DNA from: Cardiocondyla obscurior
Lineage: Eukaryota > Arthropoda > Insecta > Hymenoptera > Formicidae
Direction: 5' to 3'
Assembly (NCBI RefSeq): GCF_019399895.1
Contig: NC_091872.1
Location: forward strand, 1,930,395 to 1,994,394
Length of the DNA stretch: 64,000 nucleotides
Shown: one piece after another, positions 22,254 to 33,529 of the stretch
How the letters are laid out: every line of letters begins with the position of its first letter
How positions within the stretch are numbered: position 1 is the first letter of the stretch
Notes under the pieces: model-generated
Databases searched by the model: none
What the model was told of the DNA's origin: nothing
The model's input: the letters and a program-made list of their open reading frames with translations, nothing else
Program-made: the position numbers and the translations under genes

Positions 22254-22806
22254 TGTTGTAACCCGAACCCCGTTACAACACGTAGCATGACGTAAAGCAT
22301 TTCGGCATAAGATCTCGTAATAAAATAACACCGGAGAATGCTGTATCAGCAAGCCGCCTTGAGCAATTAAATAATAATAAATAAAAGAAAGAAACAACTG
22401 CGAGAACCTATTGCCGAAATTGCTAAGGTTGCATTCGCCGAACAACCGAAGTTCGGCATTGCAACCCGATGACGCCAAGGCCCAGCGTCACTATTAAATA
22501 ACCGCGGACCGTCACGGGCGGACAGTCACGTCTGAGCCAAAAGAGGAAGAGTCCGTGTCGAAAGAAAAGTGATACCGCGTAGTAATTGGAGTTTGGTCGC
22601 GTGCCGTGAAAGGAGAGACCTCGCGGAGCCGAGGTTGCGTGATAACGCCGGAACGCGCACCGAAGGTAGCGAAAAGGAAGAAAGGAGAACCAAAAGAAAG
22701 TGTAAAACCAATACAATTAAATCATTATATATTTAAACTACATATTTAATCATCCTTCCCCACGGATCCCGAAAGACGGACCCCGTGCACCGGCTGCGGT
22801 GCAACA
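22254..22806 (+). repeat. Gypsy-B 5' LTR
   Basis: Starts TGTTGTAACCCG and ends GTGCAACA. It aligns over its full length to 35487-36037 with few differences. Confidence 0.93.
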
Positions 22807-22810
22807 AAAG

Positions 22811-22826
22811 TGGTGGCAACGGTGAG
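22811..22826 (+). promoter_or_regulatory. Gypsy-B primer binding site
   Basis: TGGTGGCAACGGTGAG begins four bases after the LTR. The TGG start fits a tRNA 3' CCA end. The tRNA was not identified. Confidence 0.6.
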
Positions 22827-23162
22827 ATTCGCCCTCCGGGTGGCGCAGAGCTGCCTATTCCGCGACGGTGAGGACGATTTCTGAAACAAAGAAAAGCAGA
22901 ATATTATTACAAAAATAATTAACACGACGAGACGGACACACCACAGTGAGTAAAAATACTGAGTCAGCAGTAGACTCGATACCTGACTCCCGTGATAAAA
23001 GAAAGGAAGGAAGAAGCGGACGAGCAGAACCGCCAAGAGAAGACGGAACGACAAGGAGAGTACCATAACAGTCAAGTAGTAAGACAAGGAGAGCAACATA
23101 GCAGCCAAGCAGTAAACAAAAAAGGACAACAGATAAGCAGCCAGCAGCATAGCCGATTAAAC

Positions 23163-23184
23163 ATGCAAATCGCAGCGTTAATGT
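23163..23184 (+). promoter_or_regulatory. Candidate env leader exon end and splice donor
   Basis: A short frame opens at ATG 23163 and reaches a strong donor GTAAGT at 23183. Its phase is compatible with the acceptor CAG at 33527-33529 in front of env. Errantiviruses express env from a spliced mRNA, so this is a plausible donor. Confidence 0.5.
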
Positions 23185-23215
23185 AAGTCCGAGTTATTTT
23201 GTAACTGACCGATCC

Positions 23216-24262
23216 ATGTCGGATAGCGAATTAGAATTACAACACCGCGTCGCAAACAATTCGTGGCTTCACAGCTAAGCGGGTAGACGAGCCTTACAGC
23301 CGACACCTGTGCGACCATTGAAAGTCGCCGTAAACGCGTTAAACGATATTAGAAACAGGGTACGCCGCGTGTTAAAATACGAAGACGATCCCGCGACAGA
23401 AAGCGAGAAGTTCGTAAATATTATCACGCCGCGCGAATTTGATTTTGGCGAAATAAACGACGCGTTATTAGACCGCGGAGACGGAAACATAGCGCGCCGT
23501 ACACACAATCAAATACTCGCAGATACCTTAAGCGACATAAGCGGTATTTTGGATAGGGAAGAATTTTCATTAACGTCATACGACAGTAGCGTGTTTGATC
23601 CCGCTGAAATTTTCGCGAATAATTTAAACACAACTTGCGAAAAAATAACTCACAACTACTCATTACTGGATGGAGCAGCTGGAGGAGTACCAGAGATACT
23701 CATCGATAGAGAAGTAAACGCGTTGCGAGAATTACACGCCGCGACGCCAAACCCGACACAACGACAAGAACGACTAATGAAACAGGTACTCGAAAACCTG
23801 CGAGAAATAAATTCTCGAATTATTCGCCTCAAACAACGACCAAATGAAAGTCAAGAAACGCGAGGAAATCAGGAACTCGTCGAAGAAAATAAACGCGCAC
23901 ACGGGGACGTACGAAACAGACCAACGGAACCAGCACGTTTAAACTTAAAGACGCACGAGCAATGATTCCGACGGTTGACGGAACAAACCACGCTTAAACA
24001 AAAGAATTTTTAAAAGCATGGGCGTACGCCGCAAAACACGTCGCACACGATGATACAGAAACATTATTGGAAGCGGTACTTTGCACGAAATTAAAGGGTG
24101 CCGCATTATTAGATTTCGACGCGAGAGATATAACAACGTTCGATCAATTTCTAAAAGAATTCGAAAAAGCATACTTAAGAAAAAAGGGAACTTCGCGTTT
24201 ACAGACGGAAATGAGCGCGATAAAACAAAAATACGGAGAAAACGCGACAACTTACGGACAAC
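23216..24262 (+). pseudogene. Gypsy-B gag, 5' part
   Basis: The likely start is ATG 23216 (MSDSELELQ). The frame meets TAA at 23276-23278, then runs openly to 23965 with an acidic and basic N-terminal gag region. After a frameshift near 23960 and a stop near 24000 the capsid core follows (KAWAYAAKHVAHDD ... KEFEKAYLRKKG) up to 24262, where hAT interrupts it. Gag forms the virus-like particle shell. Confidence 0.85.
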
Positions 24263-24670
24263 TTTAGTGATGGACGACAAGGCAAGAATTTCAAGTCTTG
24301 TCTTGAAATTTCTTGATTTTTCAAGACAAGAACACCAATTTCTTGTACTTGATAAAATTGACACAAGACAAGATTTGTTGCTTCAAGATCAAGAAAAATC
24401 AATCAAGATTCTTGATTTGTGGCAACAAAAATTACAGTTATATAATATTAATTTCACTGAAACCCGAACTTTTTTCTGTTACTTTTGAATGTGAAAGGAA
24501 ATCTTTGTTTAATAAAAATAATTATAGTATTATATGCATGTATCTATCTTATATGCATATATTTAAAAATACATATTATAAATTTTACATCATAAAATAA
24601 CATATTTAAAATATTTTAAGTCATGCTTAAAACTAATAATACTTAAAATTAATTTTTATAAACAAACCGA

Positions 24671-26426
24671 CTACATGTTAGATCGAATTTTTTCATTTAT
24701 GTTACACGTAAACCAGGATTGCAGGCATAATTGACTTCTGGCAGAATCATTATTTAATTTGTTTCTATGTTTGCGAATGCAAATTGCCGCTCTTGAAAAT
24801 AATCTTTCTGCTGGTACTGATGTCGCAGGAATACATAAAAAATCACGGGCCATTCGAGATAGGCATGGATATCGAGAACTATTTTTTTTCCACCACTCGA
24901 GTATGTCGGTTTTATAATCTATTCGTTTTTTATTGCAATAAGATTCTATTTCGTATTTTCAATAATCTACTTGTTGTTCAGTATTCTTTTCAAAGAGCAC
25001 ATTGAAATCGATCGCATCGTTACTTAATTGTTCTACATCTTATATGCAATCTATTGTTTAGCCTCATTCAAATTATGTTCTTTATATTGTGTTTGAGGTA
25101 TATAATATTTTTCTTTAAAAATAGATTCAAATTTTTCTTTTGAGCTTTCAAATAAATAATTTCCCCATGAAGTTTTACTAAAGGTTTCATATTTGTGCCT
25201 AGGATCGAGAATTAGAATTACGCAATATATCCAGTTCGTTTTAATGTAATGTTTTAGCATTTTATCTCTTCCTGCTTGTCATGCCAACAGTAGCGTTTCA
25301 TCTAACTGTGACCGATTAAGTTTTGCATCTAAATCAAAAATTGTTTTTTCAATTTTATCAATCAATAAATTAAAACCAATTAAAACTTTTGGTAGAGTCA
25401 CATAATTTTCTCTACCTAAAATAGCGCTGAACTCTTTGAAATCGTTGAAAAAAACATAAACTTTTTTAATTAACAACCATTCTTCATTTAATAATTTTAA
25501 GTTTTTTAAGTTTTCGACATTATCGCAGAACATTTCAAGGGCTGGTTTTAAACGATAACAATATGCAAGCATATCAGCCGTTGAATTCCATCGAGTTTTA
25601 ACGTCTACGACAGGATTACTATACTTTAAATTTACAATTTCACAAAACCCACGGAATTTTAAGTTTAATTTTTTCGAATATTTTATTTTTAAAAGGAGAC
25701 AACGCAATTTATTGGTAAAACTAAATTGAGACTCATTATTATTAAAAATTTTAAAAACAGACTTTTGCATGGAAGAAAATGTATTTAAAACTAAAGAGCG
25801 TATTGCTTTTCTTTGAGGTACTTGTAAACGTGAATTTATGAACATAAATACCGATTTCGTAAACTCGTCATCGAAAAAATTGAAGGGTAAATACTTTCTT
25901 GCCACTAATTCTACTAGTAGAAAGTTGAATCTTTCTTGAGAATGTTCTATAGATGTTGATGGCTGAAAATGAATAAGAATTGCAAATAACATATATCACT
26001 TTATACATAAATTATTTTGTTAATGCTTACATAAATATTATTGAAAAAATTACTCACCTTTGATACCTCGGATAAAAGATATTTTATTATATTGTTAGTA
26101 GATGATGAGCTTTCTGTATGATTTGGATTAATTTCCAAATATTGTTTTCTATGAAACTTTGCTAAGTGCTTTTGAATTCCCGAAGTATTGGCATTTTTCA
26201 TTTTTATTTGTACGTTTTTTTCCTTGCACAGTTTGCAAGTAGCAATTTTATCGTTTTGTGAACTATTTTTATTATTACATTTTGTAATTTCAAAATAAAT
26301 GCTAAACTTAGTTATATTTTTTTTCTTAATTGGTTCATCTATAGTCTTACTCGATGTACACATACTTCCTGGTGAATCTACTAACTCTTCAATCTCGGAT
26401 TGATCGGGAATACATGGTTCATTCAC
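24671..26426 (-). pseudogene. hAT transposase, fragmented and internally deleted
   Basis: Minus-strand pieces in order: 26426-26001 with a BED-type zinc finger (CKLCKEKN ... HLAKFH); 25992-25279, which joins the start of the RNase H-like domain to DVKTRWNSTADML; 25260-25051; and 24853-24671 with the C-terminal dimerisation block (IPATSVPAERLFS). About 150 residues that should hold the first catalytic Asp and the start of the insertion domain are missing between the two halves of the second piece. The protein would bind TIR subterminal repeats and cut DNA; this copy cannot. Confidence 0.88.
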
Positions 26427-26711
26427 TAAATAAATTATATATTTATTATTATTAAGAATTAGCGGAAAATAAATTTTATCTTAATATACACATATATATG
26501 TATATTTATCTATATATCTATATTTATATATATTTGCCTTGTGCAAACTGCTGTTTACTATAATACTTACTTTCGTGAATGTTCCTTTTCTTGGACAGAT
26601 TTTCTTGTTTATCCATGACAAATTTATTACAATTTTTCTATCACTATCAAATATCAATAGATCACACATGAACACGTTCTGCATCACACTGGTGTGCAAA
26701 TGTTACCATGC

Positions 26712-26840
26712 AGACTATTGCCAGCATCACTTCTTCAGTTGTTAAAACATCGTGCTGCACGATGATCGGTGAATGTTTAAAACATCGGATCATCGTCCAA
26801 CACGATGTTTTAACAACTGAAGTGATGCTGGCAATAGTCT
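26712..26840. repeat. 129-bp hairpin insertion inside hAT
   Basis: The sequence AGACTATTGCCAGCATCACT at 26712 is mirrored as its reverse complement ending at 26840, with arms of about 55 bp. It is MITE-like or a duplicated inverted segment. Confidence 0.75.
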
Positions 26841-27097
26841 AGTAATATTTGCATTCGTAAGCACAGAAACAAATTAAATGATGATTCTGCCAGAAGTCAT
26901 AAGATAGATACATGCATATAATACATATATTATTTTTATCAAACATTAAAATAAATATCAAAAATCTTGCAAGAATCAAGAATCAAGTCAAGAAATTAAC
27001 TGTCGAGATCGAGACATAATAATTCTTGATTGAAAAAAGTCAAGACAAGACAAGAACGTCCGATTCTTGTCTTGGCTTGTTTCGAATCCATCACTAT

Positions 27098-27565
27098 GGA
27101 CAACGCGTACAAAAAACCGCGATGGAACTATACGAAGCAATGACGGATGAAGAAGAAATGACCAGCGAACAGAAACGCACGGTTTTAAAATTGATTCAGC
27201 GACAGGCGTTACATTACTTCCACATGGGATTAACAGACGATATTAAAACAATGGTCCGCTCGCAACATTTTGAGACGTTAAAAGACGCGATAGAAGGCGC
27301 AGTAGAGGAAGAAAAAATTAGAGTAACAAAACATAAAGGCACATATGAAAAAACGCGAACAAATGAAGCGCACGAAAAACCGCGAACGTCAAGCATTACA
27401 TGCAATAAATGCGGAAAAGCAGGTCATATAGCACGTGAATGCCGAAGCAACAGACATATAAACGGATTCAACTTACCGCGAGCCGAAACACGTGCGAGAA
27501 TAAATAACACAGAGAAATTCTGCACACACTGCAGAAAGACAGGACACACACGAGACGAATGCTGA
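27098..27565 (+). pseudogene. Gypsy-B gag, 3' part with two zinc knuckles
   Basis: Gag resumes after the hAT. It has two CCHC knuckles, CNKCGKAGHIAREC and CTHCRKTGHTRDEC. The frame ends in TGA 27563-27565 directly after the last Cys, and the same frame is open again downstream into protease. The stop could be the natural gag end or a recoding site. Confidence 0.88.
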
Positions 27566-28141
27566 TCGGTGAACGGACGACCAGAGACGCGCTGGCAACG
27601 AAAAGATAACAGACAGATGATATGCACAAGACAATCGCCCGCAATAAACATAGCACGCACGAGTAGGAATAGAAAAGAAACCAGCCGAAGTAAGGAAAGC
27701 GGAAGCGATAGCGAAGAAGAGAGACAGAAACTAAGAGTAATACGAGCGGCAAGAGAATATCAAGTTGCAAACATAGCAACGAAAGAAGTAAGTAACGGAT
27801 TAAAACTCATCACGTTAAACGTCGAGCAAGCGAAAAAAAAAAGATTGAATTTATTAGTGGATTCGGGAGCGACAATTACACTAATAAAAGTGGAAAATTT
27901 AAAAGAAGACACACCGATAATCGAAGAAAAAATGGCATTAACAGGTGTCACGGGACACAAAATTAATACGATAGGAAAAATAAGGGCAACAATTAAAATC
28001 GGTAGAAAAAACGTAAAACAAAAAATGTATGTAGTAAGAGATGATTTTCTGATAGAGTACGAAGAAATACTAGGGATATACTTTCTGATAAAACAACGAG
28101 CATCCTGCCTGCACGGAAAGGAACAAATAGTAATGGAGTAA
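27566..28141 (+). pseudogene. Gypsy-B protease
   Basis: Same frame as gag knuckles, directly after the TGA. It has an Arg/Ser-rich linker and then the aspartic protease core LLVDSGATITLI. It ends at TAA 28139-28141, and a one-base shift between about 28100 and 28140 leads to the RT frame. Function: maturation of Gag-Pol. Confidence 0.85.
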
Positions 28142-29749
28142 AATTCAAATTACATCCGTACGAAAAATATATACTGCCCCCGCGCAGCAAAACAATACTC
28201 CGAGTAATCACGAGTCAAAATCTAGTAGGAGTAATTAATGCGAAAAAAACAAAACCAGGAGTATTCATAGAAAACTGCCTGGTAGCACCAAAAGAGAACG
28301 AGTGCCCAGTAAGTGTGCTCAACATGACAGAAGAACCGATGGATATACATACACCGCAAATGGAGATAGAAGAACTGAGAATCATCAACTCCGCGAAAGT
28401 GCTGACGCTGAATAAAAGGACCGACAACGAAACGATACAGGAGCGCAGCGAAAAATTAATGAAACAACTAAGAACGGATCATTTGAACAAAGAAGAAAAA
28501 AGAGAACTTGAAAAAATATGTCTACATTATTGCGACATATTTTATTTAGAAAACGATGCATTATCATACACAGCAGCAGTCAAACACGAGGTAAATACAC
28601 CAAACAAAAATCCACCAATAAATAGTCGCCCGTATAGACTACCAGAGAAACACAATAAAGAAGCAAATAGACAAATAAACAAAATGTTGAAAGAAGAAAT
28701 AATTCGCCCGAGTAGCAGCCAATGGAACGCGCCGATACTAGTAGTACCGAAGAAAATAGACGCGTCAGGAAAAGCGAAATTAAGAATAGTGGTGGACTTC
28801 CGAAAAATCAATGAAATAACGGTAGGTGATTCATTTCCAATACCGAACATCACCGAAATACTTGATCAGCTAGGAAATGCAAAATACTTTATCACATTAG
28901 ATCTTGTATCTGGATATCACCAGATACAAATTAAAGGAGAACACAAATGCAAAACACTATTTTCAACACCGCATGGGCATTACGAATTTAATAGAATGCC
29001 CTTTGGGCTAAAGAATGCCCCCGCAACATTCCAAAGACTGATAAACTCAGTACTGGCAGGATTACAAGGTATCAAATGTCTGGTATACCTGGACGACGTC
29101 GTGATATACGGACTGACACTTTAAGAACACAACAAAAGGCTGACGAGCGTATTTAGTAGATTAAGAGAAAATAACTTGAAGCTCCAATCAGACAAGTGCG
29201 AATTCCTACGGAAGGAAGTATTATTCCTGAGGCACATAATTACAGAAAACGGAATACAGCCAGATCCAGCAAAAATAAACGCAGTAAGAAATTGTCCGAC
29301 GCCGAAAAAAGTAAAAGATATACAAGCGTTCATAGGTTTGGCAGGCTACTACCGGAAATTCATAGAAAATTTCTCAAAAATAGCAAAATTACTAACAAAG
29401 TTGACAAAAAAGGGAGAAAAATTCGAATGGGCAATAAAACAGCAGAACGCATTCGAAATATTAAAAGAGAAGCTGACGACAGCTCCGGTATTAAGTTACC
29501 CGGACTTCACAAGGCAGTTCCTGGTAACAACCGATGCCTCGGATTATGCAATCAGAGCAATTCTATCACAGGGAACGATCAAAAAAGACAAGCCGATCGC
29601 ATATGCCAGCAGAATTCTAAATAAAGCGGAGCGAAATTATAGTACGACAGAAAAAGAATTATTAGCAATAGTATGGGCGGTAAAGCATTTCCGACCATAC
29701 GTATACGGAACGAAATTCATGATAATAACGGATCACAAACCTGTAACGA
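28142..29749 (+). pseudogene. Gypsy-B reverse transcriptase and RNase H
   Basis: RT blocks are in order: VVDFRKINEIT, LDLVSGYHQIQI, RMPFGLKNAPATFQ and the catalytic YLDD at 29086-29097. An in-frame TAA at 29122-29124 follows. The same frame then continues through the connection (LAGYYRKFIENF) into RNase H (VTTDASDYAI, YSTTEKELLAIVW, ITDHKP). RNase H is cut at about 29749 by a GC-rich insertion. Only one stop breaks this 1.6-kb stretch. Confidence 0.92.
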
Positions 29750-30197
29750 TGCACCCGGCGATGCACCTTTCCGGCCACACCATCGGCCGGCCGCCGGACA
29801 CAACACCATCCGGCGGGGACCCGGGGCACGGTGCGCCCCAAATATTATATTTTATGTCAACCGAAATAGAACGGCAGCGCGTAGCCGCTCCGCGGCTAAG
29901 TCCATCCGCGGACTTTGTATAGCTTTCCCGAGCGCCGCCGAACCGCGCCGTCAAAGTCGAGGACCGTCGTTTCCGAGCGCGCCGCTTCCCGGGGCCTCGG
30001 CGCCACGCGTCGGAAGACGTCACGAGCCCCGCTGTGCTCCAGTAACCCTGCGTCGTCACTTTTTACGTATAAAAAGTCGATGCCGGGACTCAGCGGCACC
30101 GTTCTAATCCGTTCGCTCTCGAGCAAACAACCGATCCTAGAGCACGAACCACGGGATGAAGCGATCTTTGTCTCGGCCAGGAACTCTTGGCGCTCAC
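29750..30197. other. GC-rich insertion of unknown type in RNase H
   Basis: About 450 bp with far higher GC than its surroundings separates ITDHKPVT from SRLIRWRL of Gypsy-B. It includes a clear TATAAAA at about 30068 with TCAG some 30 bp further on. It might be a solo LTR, a promoter fragment or a SINE-like piece. A few RNase H codons are lost at the site. No target duplication was recognised. Confidence 0.5.
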
Positions 30198-30806
30198 GAC
30201 TGATACGCTGGAGACTAAAACTAGAAGAGTACACATATCAGATAGTGCATAAAGACGACAAGAAAAACACAAACGCCGACACACTAAGTAGAAACCCGAT
30301 TGAAGAAACCGAAATAAATAAGATAGAGAACAAAACGAAAAAAATATTCAGAAAAACAAAAAATTAAAATATTAAAAGAATATCACGACTGCCCATTGAG
30401 AGGACATCAAGGCGTAAAACGTACAATAGAATAAAACTCAACCATAGCTGGCCAGGAATGAACAAAGAAGTCGAGAAATATATCAGTAAATGTGAAAAAT
30501 GCCAAAAGAACAAACTGAGCAGAAAAACAAAAATGCCAATGATCATAACCGACACGCTGGAAAGGCCATTCGAAAAATACGCACTCGACATTGTAGGACC
30601 ACTGACAGTAACAAACGTGGGAAATAAATACATCCTAACATTCCAAGATGCCTTAACTAAATTTAGCAAGGCAATACCAGTAGCAAATCAAGAAGCGACA
30701 ACCGTGGCAAAAGCATTCGTAACAAAAATAATTTTTGAACATGGGATTCCAGAACGAGTATTAACGGATCAGAGAATAAACTTCGTGAGCGAAATGTTCA
30801 AAAACG
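30198..30806 (+). pseudogene. Gypsy-B RNase H end and integrase N-terminal half
   Basis: After the insertion come the RNase H tail (NTNADTLSR), a stop at 30365-30367 and a zinc module (GHQGVKRTI ... CEKCQKNK) with a frameshift in between. The integrase core follows with D in YALDIVGP and D in VLTDQRINF. It stops at 30806, where LTR-X copy B inserted. Confidence 0.88.
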
Positions 30807-31044
30807 TGTGGCCAAAGGCCACGAACAATTAAGGAACTTCAGACCCCGCGCCGCGACCACCACCGATCGCCCAAAATTTCGCGCGGTTACCGAACATTTT
30901 CATTTTACGCGGGTCGACCAACCGCCTGCGGCGTGTAGCGTGGACCGCCGTAGCTGGTGACACGGGCCGACCGCCCATCTGCGCCGCTCACCGCCACAGA
31001 CCGCTCGAGAGAGGGTTTCCCCCACTCTCGAGCCAACGAGTATA

Positions 31045-31407
31045 CAGGGTGTCCGAAATATTATTAGCAATATTAAAACTGTGGGTAGAGAATCAGATTT
31101 GGAGACGAAAAGTCCTTTACGAATTTGTAAAATTCGTAACCATTATTGAAAAAAAAATTAATTTGTCTAGCGCATGAGCGACAAGGAAGCTGCGCGTGAG
31201 TGAGCGCGACAGGCGAATGGTTAGAAATGGCGCCGTCGTCTGTCGCGCTCACTCACGCGTAGCTTCCTTGTCGCTCATGCGCTAGACAAATTAATTTTTT
31301 TTTCAATAATGGTTACGAATTTTACAAATTCGTAAAGGACTTTTCGTCTCCAAATCTGATTCCCTACCCACAGTTTTAATATTGCTAATAATATTTCGGA
31401 CACCCTG
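31045..31407. mobile_element. Palindromic MITE with TA duplication, in the LTR-X TATA box
   Basis: Ends CAGGGTGTCC and GGACACCCTG, flanked by TA on both sides (31043-31044, 31408-31409). The whole 363 bp is a near-perfect inverted repeat whose centre has GCGTGAGTGAGCGCGACAG. TA duplication suggests a Tc1/mariner-type helper. It sits inside the TATATAA of its host LTR. Confidence 0.88.
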
Positions 31408-31439
31408 TATAAGCCGATCCGAACGCGAGAGAAGGACCT

Positions 31440-31910
31440 TTTCCTCGCTGGAGAGCATTCCAGCAACCGATCTTCCAGGACTTGGGCGCTCCCAAACCTT
31501 CCTCGACTGGGCTCATCCGGCTCTCGAAACAACCGATACCGCTACCACCGAGACTCGGGCGCTCCCGAGCTTTTCCTCGACCGGGCTCACCCGGCCTTCG
31601 GACCCGCTCTCTCCAGGACTCGGGCGTTCCCGAGCCTTTTTCCGACCGGGCTCACCCAGCCTTCGAGACCGCTAACTCCAGGACTCGGGCGCTCCCGAGC
31701 CTTCCCTCGACCGGGCACACCCGGCCTTCGAGACCACTACCTCCAGGACTCGGGCGCTCCCGAGCGTTTCTTCAACCGGGCACTCCCGGCCTCCGACTTC
31801 TTCACCACTAAGACTCGGGCGCTCCCGAGCCTTTCTTCAACCGGGCTTTCCCGGTCTCCGACTTCTTCACCACCAAGACTTGGACGCTCCCGAGCACTTT
31901 CCTCGATCAA
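31440..31910. repeat. LTR-X minisatellite 2 in copy B
   Basis: Same CTCGGGCGCTCCCGAG-type units as in copies A and C, in reverse orientation. Long frames here are artefacts. Confidence 0.85.
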
Positions 31911-32293
31911 ACTACCGCCGGTGTTAAATCTCGTGAACGTTTCCGCATACACTGCGCTACCGACCCACGACCGCAAAACTCTGTCCGTGCGACACGGCCT
32001 GATTGGCCCTAACCTGTAAATAGTTCTTAAGACTTGAAGGAAGGCGGGCCCTCTGTACAATCCCGCTTTTTGCAAATTACTCACGTTAACCTTTAGTTTT
32101 TTAATCTTTTGTACAAATTGCTTTAAGCTATATTCTTTTGTTTTCTTTCACTTACATTATATTAATCTGGTTCCTATTATCTTTTATTTTATAATAAATT
32201 ATTTTATTTTTACGTTATTCACGTCTCGGTTCTTCAACTCGTACCCCGGATCCCGACGAGCCTTTCACCGACAAAATTACCGTGTTACAAACG

Positions 32294-32886
32294 TATGTAA
32301 ATGATTGAAAATCGAGAAGATACAAACAACGGCATATCATCCGGAAAGCAATGGGGCGCTAGAGAGATCACATCGAACTCTAGCAGAATAATTAAGCCAT
32401 TATATAAATGGAGACCAAACCGATTGGGACGAGTGGGTACTGTACGCGATGTTTGCATATAATACGATACCGCACACAGCAACGGGATACACACCGTTTA
32501 AATTGGTGTACGGGCACAAAGCAACATTGCCGACGGCACTGGCGACGGCACCAAGAAATACATATACATACGACGATTACGCGCAGGAACTAAGAGAACG
32601 ATTACGCGCGTCAAATACAATCGCGAAAGAATATTTAAAAGAAGAGAAAGAAAAATTAAAAACGAACTTCGATAAGAGAATACAAGAACAAAAATTTAGG
32701 ATAGGAGACCAAGTCTTACTACACGATGAGACAGTAAGAAGAGAAAGATCAAAGAAATTAGAAGCACAGTGGATAGGGCCGTACACGGTTATAGAGAAAT
32801 GCGGAGAAGTAAACTATAGAATAAAAAGAGGCAGAAAAAGCATGAGAGTGCATGCAAATAGGCTAAAAGCATTCATAGAACATTAA
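32294..32886 (+). pseudogene. Gypsy-B integrase C-terminal half
   Basis: Resumes the integrase core right after LTR-X with TAYHPESNGALERSHRTL, which holds the catalytic Glu. A TAA replaces a codon at about 32387, then the frame is open from about 32390 to the pol stop at 32884-32886. The end has a basic KKLEAQWIGPYTV chromatin- or DNA-binding region. Confidence 0.88.
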
Positions 32887-32974
32887 CAAAAAAAAAAAAA
32901 TTTTTATTAGACTCACCAAAAAACATTTCGTAGACGGCACGATGTTCGCCGTCTGGACGCTCCTCCACCACCAC

Positions 32975-33223
32975 CTAGAGATTAGGCACACAGGTGAGAC
33001 GATAGATTCGCGTCTGGATAAGGGGCACGGAATCTAACCGGCAATCGAAGCACTGAAGTGCCATGTATTCCCGCCGGCAGGTAGTACACCGTACCCACCG
33101 ACGGGAAGATTCAGCGGAATCAAAAACGACATCCACAGATGAACTAGAGAAAAGAAAACACAAATAACAAAAATACAAAACAATGTCGATGAAAAATAGA
33201 ATTAAAACCGACACTTACGACAT
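32975..33223 (-). CDS. Candidate antisense zinc-ribbon ORF, two exons
   Basis: Minus-strand reading. ATG at 33223-33221 is followed after two bases by a perfect donor GTAAGT (33218-33213). A pyrimidine-rich tract and CTCTAG acceptor end at 33144. The 75-bp intron keeps the phase and the frame runs to TAG 32977-32975, giving about 57 codons. Two CX2C pairs nine residues apart (CTTC ... CFDC) suggest a zinc ribbon. More consensus donors lie upstream (33397-33392) and downstream (32916-32911), and AATAAA on the minus strand at 32908-32903. Beyond the stop the same frame stays open for about 25 codons. No family recognised. It could be a captured host exon or a real antisense gene. Confidence 0.45.
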
Positions 33224-33518
33224 TGTTCTTTTAAAATAAAAAGTAAATCGCACAGCAACAAAGCTAATGACAGACTGACAGAACGGACAACGAGATCAAG
33301 AGATAAAACCGACGCGATATAAAAATGCACATTAAAATTTTGAGAAGTGCAACGCGAAACTGCGCGAACACAGCAGAGAAAAGTTATAAAGACTTACCTC
33401 GTATCATAATACACAGCTGTTCCCACGAAGAGCACACACGTACACAATAGATAACACATGCGAAAAGAAGTAGTAATTAGAATACGCGGACATCGCGAGA
33501 AATCAATCTGAAAGAAAA

Positions 33519-33529
33519 TCATCTTTCAG
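33519..33529 (+). promoter_or_regulatory. Candidate env splice acceptor
   Basis: A pyrimidine stretch ending in TTTCAG at 33529 sits directly before the env frame, which has no ATG at its start. This is the arrangement expected if env is translated from a spliced mRNA. Confidence 0.55.

Larger units (their letters stand above)
24263..27096 (-). mobile_element. hAT transposon inserted in Gypsy-B gag
   Basis: Ends carry TAGTGATGGA and its complement TCCATCACTA, typical of hAT. An 8-bp target duplication reads CGGACAAC on the left (24255-24262) and TGGACAAC on the right (27097-27104), one mismatch. The gag frame is continuous when the insert and one duplication copy are ignored. Subterminal stretches are rich in CAAGAC/TCTTG motifs in inverted orientation. 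Confidence 0.9.
30807..32289 (+). mobile_element. LTR-X copy B, solo-LTR-like, in Gypsy-B integrase
   Basis: Begins TGTGGCC and ends GTGTTACA, with a 4-bp duplication AACG at 30803-30806 and 32290-32293. It is in the opposite orientation to copies A and C. It has fewer minisatellite units and contains a 363-bp MITE. Confidence 0.88.
32887..33529. other. Gypsy-B pol-env spacer
   Basis: A 640-bp spacer, long for an errantivirus-like element. On the plus strand it ends in a splice acceptor for env. On the minus strand it holds a candidate spliced ORF. Confidence 0.6.

Noticed and set aside
29196..29624. 142-aa plus-strand ORF
   Set aside because: Shadow of the Gypsy-B RT-RNase H frame.
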